Positions 46,701 to 59,000 of a DNA stretch of 64,000 nucleotides are shown here, piece after piece. The position numbers and the translations under genes were made by a program. Below the pieces are notes generated by a model. It saw only the letters and a program-made list of their open reading frames with translations. It ran no database searches and was not told the DNA's origin. Every line of letters begins with the position of its first letter. Within the stretch, counting starts at the first letter, position 1. The stretch covers positions 62,001 to 126,000 of the forward strand of contig JADANN010000190.1 of assembly GCA_018806985.1 (NCBI GenBank), read 5' to 3'. This stretch comes from Angiostrongylus vasorum. Its lineage: Eukaryota; Nematoda; Chromadorea; Rhabditida; Metastrongylidae.

Positions 46701-49700
46701 ATCGCATCAGAGGCGGACTGTGTGCGGCTGGGTTCGCCTCAGTGGTGGACTGTGTGCGGCTTAGTTCGGCTCAGAGGTGGATTGTGTGCAGCTTTTTTCG
46801 CATCAGAGGCGGACTGTGTGCGGCTGGGTTCGCCTCAGTGGTGGACTGTGTGCGGCTTAGTTCGGCTCAGAGGTGGATTGTGTGCAGCTTTTTTCGCATC
46901 AGAGGCGGACTGTGTGCGGCTGGGTTCGCCTCAGTGGTGGACTGTGTGCGGCTTAGTTCGGCATCAGGGGTGGATTGTGTGCAGCTTTTATCGCATCAGA
47001 GGCGGACTGTGTGCGGCTGGGTTCGCCTCAGTGGTGGACTGTGTGCGGCTTAGTTCGGCTTCAGAGGGTGGATTGTGTGCAGCTTTTTCGCATCAGAGGC
47101 GGACTGTGTGCGGCTGGGTTCGCCTCAGTGGTGGACTGTGTGCGGCTTAGTTCGGCTCAGAGGGTGGATTGTGTGCAGCTTTTTATCGCATCAGAGGCGG
47201 ACTGTGTGCGGCTGGGTTCGCCTCAGTGGTGGACTGTGTGCGGCTTAGTTCGGCTCAGAGGTGGATTGTGTGCAGCTTTTTTCGCATCAGAGGCGGACTG
47301 TGTGCGGCTGGGTTCGCCTCAGTGGTGGACTGTGTGCGGCTTGGTTCGGCTCAGAGGGTGGGATTGTGTGCAGCTTTGTTCGGCATCAGAGGTGGACTGT
47401 GTGCGGCTGGGTTCGCCTCAGTGGTGGACTGTGTGCGGCTTAGCTTCGGCTCAGAGGTGGATTGTGTGCAGCTTTTTTCGCATCAGAGGCGGACTGTGTG
47501 CGGCTTGGTTCGGCTCAGAGGTGGATTGATTGCAGCATTTTTCGCACAAGAGGCGGACTGTGTGGGCTTGGTTGGCTTCAGGGGTGGATTGTGTGCAGCT
47601 TTTATCGCATCAGAGGCGGACTGTGTGCGGCTGGGTTCGCCTCAGTGGTGGACTGTGTGCGGCTTAGTTCGGCTCAGAGGTGGATTGTGTGCAGCTTTTT
47701 TCGCATCAGAGGCGGACTGTGTGCGGCTGGGTTCGCCTCAGTGGTGGACTGTGTGCGGCTTAGTTCGGCTCAGAGGTGGATTGTGTGCAGCTTTTTTTCG
47801 CATCAGAGGCGGACTGTGTGCGGCTGGGTTCGCCTCAGTGGTGGACTGTGTGCGGCTTAGTTCGGCTCAGAGGTGGATTGTGTGCAGCTTTTTTCGCATC
47901 AGAGGCGGACTGTGTGCGGCTGGGTTCGCCTCAGTGGTGGACTGTGTGCGGCTTAGTTCGGCTCAGAGGTGGACTGTGTGCGGCTTTGTTTCGCTCAGGG
48001 GTGGACTGTGTGCAGCTTTGTTTCGCATCAGAGGCGGACTGTGTGCGGCTGGGTTCGCCTCAGTGGTGGACTGTGTGCGGCTTAGTTCGGCTCAGAGGTG
48101 GATTGTGTGCAGCTTTTTTCGCATCAGAGGCGGACTGTGTGCGGCTGGGTTCGCCTCAGTGGTGGACTGTGTGCGGCTTGGTTCGGCTCAGAGGTGGATT
48201 GAGTGCAGCATTTTTTCGCATCAGAGGGCGGACTGTGTGCGGCTTGGTTGGCTTCAGGGGTGGATTGTGTGCAGCTTTTTTCGCATCAGAGGCGGACTGT
48301 GTGCGGCTGGGTTCGCCTCAGTGGTGGACTGTGTGCGGCTTAGTTCGGCTCAGAGGGTGGATTGTGTGCAGCTTTTTTCGCATCAGAGGCGGACTGTGTG
48401 CGGCTGGGTTCGCCTCAGTGGTGGACTGTGTGCGGCTTAGTTCGGCTCAGAGGTGGATTGTGTGCAGCTTTTTTCGCATCAGAGGCGGACTGTGTGCGGC
48501 TGGGTTCGCCTCAGTGGTGGACTGTGTGCGGCTTAGTTCGGCTCAGGGGTGGATTGTGTGCAGCTTTTATCGCATCAGAGGCGGACTGTGTGCGGCTGGG
48601 TTCGCCTCAGTGGTGGACTGTGTGCGGCTTAGTTCGGCTCAGAGGTGGATTGTGTGCAGCTTTTTTTCGCATCAGAGGCGGACTGTGTGCGGCTGGGTTC
48701 GCCTCAGTGGTGGACTGTGTGCGGCTTAGTTCGGCTCAGAGGTGGATTGTGTGCAGCTTTTTTCGCATCAGAGGCGGACTGTGTGCGGCTGGGTTCGCCT
48801 CAGTGGTGGACTGTGTGCGGCTTAGTTCGGCTCAGAGGTGGATTGTGTGCAGCTTTTTTCGCATCAGAGGCGGACTGTGTGCGGCTGGGTTCGCCTCAGT
48901 GGTGGACTGTGTGCGGCTTAGTTCGGCCTCAGAGGGTGGATTGTGTGCAGCTTTTTTCGCATCAGAGGCGGACTGTGTGCGGCTGGGTTCGCCTCAGTGG
49001 TGGACTGTGTGCGGCTTAGTTCGGCTCAGAGGTGGATTGTGTGCAGCTTTTTTTCGCATCAGAGGCGGACTGTGTGCGGCTGGGTTCGCCTCAGTGGTGG
49101 ACTGTGTGCGGCTTAGTTCGGCTCAGAGGGTGGATTGTGTGCAGCTTTTTTCGCATCAGAGGCGGACTGTGTGCGGCTGGGTTCGCCTCAGTGGTGGACT
49201 GTGTGCGGCTTAGTTCGGCTCAGAGGTGGATTGTGTGCAGCTTTTTTCGCATCAGAGGCGGACTGTGTGCGGCTGGGTTCGCCTCAGTGGTGGACTGTGT
49301 GCGGCTTAGTTCGGCTCAGAGGTGGATTGTGTGCAGCTTTTTTCGCATCAGAGGCGGACTGTGTGCGGCTTGGTTCGGCTCAGAGGTGGATTGAGTGCAG
49401 CTTTTTTCGCATCAGAGGCGGACTGTGTGCGGCTTGGTTCGGCTCAGAGGTGGATTGTGTGCAGCTTTTTTCGCATCAGAGGCGGACTGTGTGCGGCTGG
49501 GTTCGCCTCAGAGGCGGACTGTGTGCGGCTGGGTTCGCCTCAGTGGTGGACTGTGTGCGGCTTAGTTCGGCTCAGAGGTGGATTGTGTGCAGCTTTTTTC
49601 GCATCAGAGGCGGACTGTGTGCGGCTGGGTTCGCCTCAGTGGTGGACTGTGTGCGGCTTAGTTCGGCTTCAGAGGTGGATTGTGTGCAGCTTTTTTCGCA

Positions 49701-52700
49701 TCAGAGGCGGACTGTGTGCGGCTGGGTTCGCCTCAGTGGTGGACTGTGTGCAGCTTAGTTCGGCTCAGAGGCGGACTGTGTGCAGCTTGTTTCGCTCAGG
49801 GGTGGATTGTGTGCAGCTTTTTTCGCATCAGAGGCGGACTGTGTGCGGCTGTGTTCGCCTCAGAGGGTGGACTGTGTGCGGCTGGGTTCGCCTCAGTGGT
49901 GGACTGTGTGCGGCTTAGTTCGGCTCAGAGGGTGGATTGTGTGCAGCTTTTTTCGCATCAGAGGCGGACTGTGTGCGGCTGGGTTCGCCTCAGTGGTGGA
50001 CTGTGTGCGGCTTAGTTCGGCTCAGAGGTGGATTGTGTGCAGCTTTTTTCGCATCAGAGGCGGACTGTGTGCGGCTGGGTTCGCCTCAGTGGTGGACTGT
50101 GTGCGGCTTAGTTCGGCTCAGGGGTGGATTGTGTGCAGCTTTTTTCGCATCAGAGGCGGACTGTGTGCGGCTGGGTTCGCCTCAGTGGTGGACTGAGTGC
50201 GGCGAGTTTTGTTCGCTCAGAGGGCGGACTGTGTGCGGCTTAGTTCGGCTCAGAGGTGGATTGTGTGCAGCTTTTTTCGCATCAGAGGCGGACTGTGTGC
50301 GGCTGGGTTCGCCTCAGTGGTGGACTGTGTGCGGCTTAGTTCGGCTCAGAGGTGGATTGTGTGCAGCTTTTTTCGCATCAGAGGCGGACTGTGTGCGGCT
50401 GGGTTCGCCTCAGTGGTGGACTGTGTGCGGCTTAGTTCGGCTCAGAGGTGGATTGTGTGCAGCTTTTTTCGCATCAGAGGCGGACTGTGTGCGGCTGGGT
50501 TCGCCTCAGTGGTGGACTGTGTGCGGCTTAGTTCGGCTCAGAGGGTGGATTGTGTGCAGCTTTTTTCGCATCAGAGGCGGACTGTGTGCGGCTGGGTTCG
50601 CCTCAGTGGTGGACTGTGTGCGGCTTAGTTCGGCTCAGAGGTGGATTGTGTGCAGCTTTTTTTCGCATCAGAGGCGGACTGTGTGCGGCTGGGTTCGCCT
50701 CAGTGGTGGACTGTGTGCGGCTTAGTTCGGCTCAGAGGTGGATTGTGTGCAGCTTTTTTTCGCATCAGAGGCGGACTGTGTGCGGCTGGGTTCGCCTCAG
50801 TGGTGGACTGTGTGCGGCTTAGTTCGGCTCAGGGGTGGATTGTGTGCAGCTTTTTTATCGCATCAGAGGCGGACTGTGTGCGGCTGGGTTCGCCTCAGTG
50901 GTGGACTGTGTGCGGCTTAGTTCGGCTCAGGGGTGGATTGTGTGCAGCTTTTATCGCATCAGAGGCGGACTGTGTGCGGCTGGGTTCGCCTCAGTGGTGG
51001 ACTGTGTGCGGCTTAGTTCGGCTCAGAGGTGGGATTGTGTGCAGCTTTTTTCGCATCAGAGGCGGACTGTGTGCGGCTGGGTTCGCCTCAGTGGTGGACT
51101 GTGTGCGGCTTAGTTCGGCTCAGAGGTGGATTGTGTGCAGCTTTTTTCGCATCAGAGGCGGACTGTGTGCGGCTGGGTTCGCCTCAGTGGTGGACTGTGT
51201 GCGGCTTAGTTCGGCTCAGAGGTGGATTGTGTGCAGCTTGGTTCGCATCAGAGGCGGACTGTGTGCGGCTTAGTTCGGCTCAGAGGGTGGATTGTGTGCA
51301 GCTTTTTTCGCATCAGAGGCGGACTGTGTGCGGCTGGGTTCGCCTCAGTGGTGGACTGTGTGCGGCTTGGTTCGGCTCAGAGGGTGGATTGTGTGCAGCT
51401 TTTTTCGCATCAGAGGCGGACTGTGTGCGGCTTGGGTTCGCCTCAGTGGTGGACTGTGTGCGGCTTAGTTCGGCTCAGAGGTGGATTGTGTGCAGCTTTT
51501 TTCGCATCAGAGGCGGACTGTGTGCGGCTGGGTTCGCCTCAGTGGTGGACTGTGTGCGGCTTAGTTCGGCTCAGAGGTGGATTGTGTGCAGCTTTTTTCG
51601 CATCAGAGGCGGACTGTGTGCGGCTGGGTTCGCCTCAGTGGTGGACTGTGTGCGGCTTAGTTCGGCTCAGAGGTGGATTGTTTGCAGCTTTTTTCGCATC
51701 AGAGGCGGACTGTGTGCGGCTGGGTTCGCCTCAGTGGTGGACTGTGTGCGGCTTAGTTCGGCTCAGAGGTGGATTGTGTGCAGCTTTTTTCGCATCAGAG
51801 GCGGACTGTGTGCGGCTGGGTTCGCCTCAGTGGTGGACTGTGTGCGGCTTAGTTCGGCTCAGAGGTGGATTGTGTGCAGCTTTTTTCGCATCAGAGGCGG
51901 ACTGTGTGCGGCTGGGTTCGCCTCAGTGGTGGACTGTGTGCGGCTTGGGTTTCGCCTCAGAGGGTGGACTGTGTGCGGCTTTGTTCGGCTCAGAGGTGGA
52001 TTGTGTGCAGCTTTTTTTCTCGCATCAGAGGCGGACTGTGTGCGGCTTTGCTTCGGCTCAGAGGTGGATTGTGTGCAGCTTTTTTCGCATCAGAGGCGGA
52101 CTGTGTGCGGCTGTGTTCGCCTCAGTGGTGGACTGTGTGCGGCTTGGTTCGGCTCAGAGGTGGATTGATGTGCAGCATTTTTTCGCATCAAGAGGCGGAC
52201 TGTGTGCGGCTTGGGTTCGCTTCAGTGGGTGGATTGTGTGCGGCTTAGTTCGCCTCAGAGGTGGACTGTGTGCAGCTTGGGTTCGCATCAGAGGCGGACT
52301 GTGTGCGGCTTGGGTTCGCCTCAGTGGTGGACTGTGTGCGGCTTAGTTCGGCTCAGAGGTGGATTGTGTGCAGCTTTTTTCGCATCAGAGGCGGACTGTG
52401 TGCGGCTGGGTTCGCCTCAGTGGTGGACTGTGTGCGGCTTAGTTCGGCTCAGAGGTGGATTGTGTGCAGCTTTTTTCGCATCAGAGGCGGACTGTGTGCG
52501 GCTGGGTTCGCCTCAGTGGTGGACTGTGTGCGGCTTAGTTCGGCTCAGAGGTGGATTGTGTGCAGCTTTTTCGCATCAGAGGCGGACTGTGTGCGGCTTG
52601 GTTCGGCTCAGAGGTGGATTGATGTGCAGCTTTTATCGCATCAGAGGCGGACTGTGTGCGGCTGGGTTCGCCTCAGTGGTGGACTGTGTGCGGCTTAGTT

Positions 52701-55700
52701 CGGCTCAGAGGTGGATTGTGTGCAGCTTTTTTCGCATCAGAGGCGGACTGTGTGCGGCTGGGTTCGCCTCAGTGGTGGACTGTGTGCGGCTTAGTTCGGC
52801 TCAGAGGTGGATTGTGTGCAGCTTTGTTTTGGCTTCAGGGGTGGATTGTGTGCAGCTTTTTTCGCATCAGAGGCGGACTGTGTGCGGCTGGGTTCGCCTC
52901 AGTGGTGGACTAGTGCGGCTTTGGTTCGCCTCAGTGGTGGACTGTGTGCGGCTTAGTTCGGCTCAGAGGTGGATTGTGTGCAGCTTTTTATCGCATCAGA
53001 GGCGGACTGTGTGCGGCTGGGTTCGCCTCCAGTGGTGGACTGTGTGCGGCTTAGTTCGGCTCAGAGGTGGATTGTGTGCAGCTTTTTTCGCATCAGAGGC
53101 GGACTGTGTGCGGCTGGGTTCGCCTCAGTGGTGGACTGTGTGCGGCTTAGTTCGGCATCAGAGGTGGATTTGTGTGCAGCTTTTTTCGCATCAGAGGCGG
53201 ACTGTGTGCGGCTGGGTTCGCCTCAGAGGTGGACTGTGTGCAGCTTTGTTCGCCTCAGTAGGTGGACTGTGTGCGGCTTAGTTCGGCTCAGAGGTGGATT
53301 GTGTGCAGCTTTTTCGCATCAGAGGCGGACTGTGTGCGGCTGGGTTCGCCTCAGTGGTGGACTGTGTGCAGCTTTGTATCAGCATCAGAGGCGGACTGTG
53401 TGCGGCTGGGTTCGCCTCAGATGGTGGACTGTGTGCGGCTTGGGTTCGCCTCAGAGGTGGACTGTGTGCGGCTTTGTTCGGCTCAGAGGTGGATTGTGTG
53501 CAGCTTTTTTCGCATCAGAGGCGGACTGTGTGCGGCTTGGTTCGGCTTCAGAGGTGGATTGTGTGCAGCTTTTTTCGCATCAGAGGCGGACTGTGTGCGG
53601 CTGGGTTCGCCTCAGTGGTGGACTGTGTGCGGCTTAGTTCGGCTCAGAGGTGGATTAGTGTGCAGCTTTTATCGCATCAGAGGCGGACTGTGTGCGGCTG
53701 GGTTCGCCTCAGTGGTGGACTGTGTGCGGCTTAGTTCGGCTCAGAGGTGGATTGTGTGCAGCTTTTTTCGCATCAGAGGCGGACTGTGTGCGGCTGGGTT
53801 CGCCTCAGTGGTGGACTGTGTGCGGCTTAGTTCGGCTCAGAGGTGGATTGTGTGCAGCTTTTTTCGCATCAGAGGCGGACTGTGTGCGGCTGGGTTCGCC
53901 TCAGTGGTGGACTGTGTGCGGCTTAGTTCGGCTCAGAGGTGGATTGATGTGCAGCATTTTTTCGCACAAGAGGCGGACTGTGTGGGCTTGGTTGGCTTCA
54001 GGGGTGGATTGTGTGCAGCTTTTATCGCATCAGAGGCGGACTGTGTGCGGCTTGGGTTCGCCTCAGTGGTGGACTGTGTGCGGCTTAGTTCGGCTCAGAG
54101 GTGGATTGTGTGCAGCTTTTTTCGCATCAGAGGCGGACTGTGTGCGGGCTTGTTCGGCTCAGAGGTGGATTGAGTGCAGCATTTTTTCGCTCAGAGGTGG
54201 ACTGTGTGCGGCTTGGTTCGGCTCAGAGGTGGATTGTGTGCAGCTTTTTCGCATCAGAGGCGGACTGTGTGCGGCTGGGTTCGCCTCAGTGGTGGACTGT
54301 GTGCGGCTTAGTTCGGCTCAGAGGTGGATTGTGTGCAGCTTTTTTCGCATCAGAGGCGGACTGTGTGCGGCTGGGTTCGCCTCAGTGGTGGACTGTGTGC
54401 GGCTTAGTTCGGCTCAGAGGTGGATTGTGTGCAGCTTTTTATCGCATCAGAGGCGGACTGTGTGCGGCTGGGTTCGCCTCAGTGGTGGACTGTGTGCGGC
54501 TTAGTTCGGCTCAGAGGTGGATTGTGTGCAGCTTTTTATCGCATCAGAGGCGGACTGTGTGCGGCTGGGTTCGCCTCAGTGGTGGACTGTGTGCGGCTTA
54601 GTTCGGCTCAGAGGTGGATTGTGTGCAGCTTTTTTCGCATCAGAGGCGGACTGTGTGCGGCTTGGTTCGCCTCAGAGGGTGGATTGTGTGCAGCTTTTTT
54701 TCGCACTCAGAGGCGGACTGTGTGCGGCTGGGTTCGCCTCAGTGGTGGACTGTGTGCGGCTTAGTTCGGCTCAGAGGTGGATTGTGTGCAGCTTTTTTCG
54801 CATCAGAGGCGGACTGTGTGCAGCTGGGTTCGCTCAGAGGTGGATTGTGCAGCATTTTTCGCTCAGAGGGTGGACTGTGTGCGGCTTGGTTCGGCTTCAG
54901 GGGTGGATTGTGTGCAGCTTTTTTCGCATCAGAGGCGGACTGTGTGCGGCTGGGTTCGCCTCAGTGGTGGACTGTGTGCGGCTTAGTTCGGCTCAGAGGT
55001 GGATTGTGTGCAGCTTTTTTCGCATCAGAGGCGGACTGTGTGCGGCTTGTTCGGCTCAGAGGTGGATTGAGTGCAGCATTTTTTCGCACAAGAGGCGGAC
55101 TGTGTGCGGCTTGCTTCGGCTCAGAGGTGGATTGTGTGCAGCTTTTTTCGCATCAGAGGCGGACTGTGTGCGGCTGGGTTCGCCTCAGTGGTGGACTGTG
55201 TGCGGCTTAGTTCGGCTCAGAGGTGGATTGTGTGCAGCTTTTTTCGCATCAGAGGCGGACTGTGTGCGGCTGGGTTCGCCTCAGTGGTGGACTGTGTGCG
55301 GCTTGGTTCGGCTCAGAGGTGGATTGATTGCAGCATTTTTTCGCACAAGAGGCGGACTGTGTGGGCTTGGTTGGCTTCAGGGGTGGATTGTGTGCAGCTT
55401 TCATCGCATCAGAGCCGGACTGTGTGCGGCTGGGTTCGCCTCAGTGGTGGACTGTGTGCGGCTTAGTTCGGCTCAGAGGTGGATTGTGTGCAGCTTTTTT
55501 CGCATCAGAGGCGGACTGTGTGCGGCTGGGTTCGCCTCAGTGGTGGACTGTGTGCGGCTTAGTTCGGCTCAGAGGTGGATTGTGTGCAGCTTTTTTCGCA
55601 TCAGAGGCGGACTGTGTGCGGCTGGGTTCGCCTCAGTGGTGGACTGTGTGCGGCTTAGTTCGGCTCAGAGGTGGATTAGTGTGCAGCTTTTTTCGCATCA

Positions 55701-56070
55701 GAGGCGGACTGTGTGCGGCTGGGTTCGCCTCAGTGGTGGACTGTGTGCGGCTTAGTTCGGCTCAGAGGTGGATTGTGTGCAGCTTTTTTCGCATCAGAGG
55801 CGGACTGTGTGCGGCTGGGTTCGCCTCAGTGGTGGACTGTGTGCGGCTTAGTTCGGCTTCAGAGGTGGATTGTGTGCAGCTTTTTTCGCATCAGAGGCGG
55901 ACTGTGTGCGGCTGGGTTCGCCCTCAGTGGTGGACTGTGTGCGGCTTAGTTCGGCTCAGAGGGTGGATTGTGTGCAGCTTTTTTCGCATCAGAGGCGGAC
56001 TGTGTGCGGCTGGGTTCGCCTCAGTGGTGGACTGTGTGCGGCTTAGTTCGGCTCAGAGGTGGATTGATGT

Positions 56071-59000
56071 GCAGCATGGGTTCGCATCAGAGTGGACTGT
56101 GTGCGGCTTGGTTCGGCTCAGAGGTGGATTGTGTGCAGCTTTTTTTCGCATCAGAGGCGGACTGTGTGCGGCTGGGTTCGCCTCAGTGGTGGACTGTGTG
56201 CGGCTTAGTTCGGCTCAGAGGTGGATTGTGTGCAGCTTTTTTCGCATCAGAGGCGGACTGTGTGCGGCTGGGTTCGCCTCAGTGGTGGACTGTGTGCGGC
56301 TTAGTTCGGCTCAGGAGGTGGATTGTGTGCAGCTTTTTTCGCATCAGAGGCGGACTGTGTGCGGCTTGGTTCGCTCAGAGGTGGATTGTGTGCAGCTTTT
56401 TTCGCATCAGAGGCGGACTGTGTGGGGCTTTGGGTTCGCCTCAGTGGTGGACTGTGTGCGGCTTTGTTCGGCTCAGAGGTGGATTGTGTGCAGCTTTTTT
56501 CGCATCAGAGGCGGACTGTGTGCGGCTTGGGTTCGCCTCAGAGGTGGACTGTGTGCGGCTTTGGTTCGCCTCAGAGAGCGGACTGTGTGCGGCTTTGTTC
56601 GCCTCAGAGGTGGATTGTGTGCAGCTTTTGTTTCGCCTCAGAGGCGGACTGTGTGCAGCTTTAGTTTCGCCTCAGAGGTGGACTGTGTGCAGCTTTTGTT
56701 TTCGCCTCAGTAGGGTGGACTGTGTGCGGCTTGGTTCGGCTCAGAGGTGGATTGAGTGCAGCATTTTTTCGCATCAGAGGCGGACTGTGTGCGGCTGGGT
56801 TCGCCTCAGTGGTGGACTGTGTGCGGCTTGGTTCGGCTTCAGAGGTGGATTGTGTGCAGCTTTCGCATCAGAGGCGGACTGTGTGCGGCTTGGGTTCGCC
56901 TCAGAGGTGGACTGTGTGCGGCTTGGTTCGGCTCAGAGGTGGACTGATGTGCGGGCTTGTTCGCCTCAGAGGCGGACTGTGTGCGGGCTTAGTTCGGCTC
57001 AGAGGTGGATTGTGTGCAGCTTTTTTCGCCTCAGAGGGTGGACTGTGTGCGGCTTAGTTCGGCTCAGAGGTGGATTGTGTGCAGCTTTTTTTCGCATCAG
57101 AGGCGGACTGTGTGCGGCTTGGTTCGCCTCAGATGGTGGACTGTGTGCGGCTTAGTTTCGCCTCAGGAGGGTGGACTGTGTGCGGCTTTAGTTTCGCATC
57201 AGAGGCGGACTGTGTGCGGCTGTGTTCGCCTCAGTGGTGGACTGTGTGCGGCTTGGTTCGGCTCAGAGGTGGATTGTGTGCAGCTTTTTATCGCATCAGA
57301 GGCGGACTGTGTGCGGCTTGGGTTCGCCTCAGTGGTGGACTGTGTGCGGCTTTAGTTCGGCTCAGAGGTGGACTGTGTGCAGCTTTTTTCGCATCAGAGG
57401 CGGACTGTGTGCGGCTTTAGTTGGCCTCAGGGGTGGATTAGGTGCAGCTTTTTTCGCATCAGAGGGCGGACTGTGTGCGGCTTGGGTTTCGCCTCAGAGG
57501 TGGACTGTGTGCGGCTTGGTTCGGCTCAGAGGTGGATTGTGTGCAGCTTTGTTCGCATCAGAGGCGGACTGTGTGCGGCTTGGGTTCGCCTCAGAGGGTG
57601 GACTGTGTGCGGCTTGGGTTCGCCTCAGTGGTGGACTGTGTGCGGCTTAGTTCGGCTCAGAGGTGGATTGTGTGCAGCTTTTTTCGCATCAGAGGCGGAC
57701 TGTGTGCGGCTTGGGTTCGCCTCAGAGGTGGACTGTGTGGGGCTTGGTTCGGCTCAGAGGGTGGATTGTGTGCAGCTTTTTTCGCATCAGAGGCGGACTG
57801 TGTGCGGCTTGGGTTCGCCTCAGTGGTGGACTGTGTGCGGCTTAGTTCGGCTTCAGAGGTGGACTGTGTGCAGCTTTTATCGCATCAGAGGCGGACTGTG
57901 TGCGGCTTGGGTTCGCCTCAGAGGTGGACTGTGTGCGGCTTGGTTCGCCTCAGAGGTGGATCTATGTGCAGCTTTTTTTCGCATAAGAGGCGGATCGTGC
58001 GTCGTTTAGTTGGCTTCAGGGGTGGATTAGGTGCAGCTTTTTTCGCCTCAGAGGTGGGACTGTGTGCGGCTTAGTTCGGCTTCAGAGGTGGATTGTGTGC
58101 AGCTTTTTTCGCATCAGAGGCGGACTGTGTGCGGCTTGGTTCGCCTCAGATGGTGGACTGTGTGGGGCTTGGTTCGCCTCAGAGGTGGACTGTGTGCAGC
58201 TTTTTTCGCATCAGAGGCGGACTGTGTGCGGCGTTTAGTTGGCTTCAGGGGTGGATTAGGTGCAGCTTTTTTCGCCTCAGAGGGTGGACTGTGTGGGGCT
58301 TGGTTCGCCTCAGAGGTGGACTGTGTGCGGCTTGGTTCGGCTCAGAGGGTGGATTGTGTGCAGCTTTTATCGCATCAGAGGCGGACTGTGTGCGGCTTGG
58401 TTCGGCTCAGAGGTGGACTGTGTGCAGCTTTGTTTCGCCTCAGAGGTGGACTGTGTGCGGCTTGGTTGGCTTCAGAGGGTGGATTGTGTGCAGCTTTTAT
58501 CGCATCAGAGGCGGACTGTGTGCGGCTTGGTTCGCCTCAGAGGTGGACTGTGTGCGGCTTGGGTTTTCGCCTCAGAGGCGGACTGTGTGCGCTTTAGTTG
58601 GCTTCAGGGGTGGATTAGTGTGCAGCTTTTTTCGCCTCAGAGGCGGACTGTGTGCGGCTTGGGTTCGCCTCAGTAGGGTGGACTGTGTGCGGCTTAGTTC
58701 GGCTCAGAGGTGGATTGTGTGCAGCTTTTTTCGCCTCAGAGGTGGACTGTGTGCGGCTTGGTTCGCCTCAGAGGTGGACTGTGTGCGGCTTGGTTCGGCT
58801 TCAGAGGTGGACTGTGTGCAGCTTTGTTCGCCTCAGAGGTGGACTGTGTGCGGCTTAGTTGGCTTCAGAGGTGGATTGTGTGCAGCTTTTTATCGCATCA
58901 GAGGCGGACTGTGTGCGGCTTGGTTCGCCTCAGAGGTGGACTGTGTGCGGCTTGGTTCGCCTCAGAGGTGGACTGTGTGCGGCTTAGTTGGCTTCAGAGG

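Larger units (their letters stand above)
35877..56070 (+). repeat. Homogenised core 2, more interrupted
   Basis: A-B-C triplets again dominate (long runs at 37640-38020, 42360-42540, 45090-45480, 46010-46470 and 51440-51920), but B-to-A junctions, GCTTTGTTCGG and GCTTGGGTTCGCC forms and partial V blocks are commoner than in core 1, above all from 38000 to 44900 and from 49300 to 50250. An irregular unit (GAGTGCGGCGAGTTTTG) lies at about 50193-50210, another (GGACTAGTGCGGC) at about 52907-52919. Confidence 0.88.
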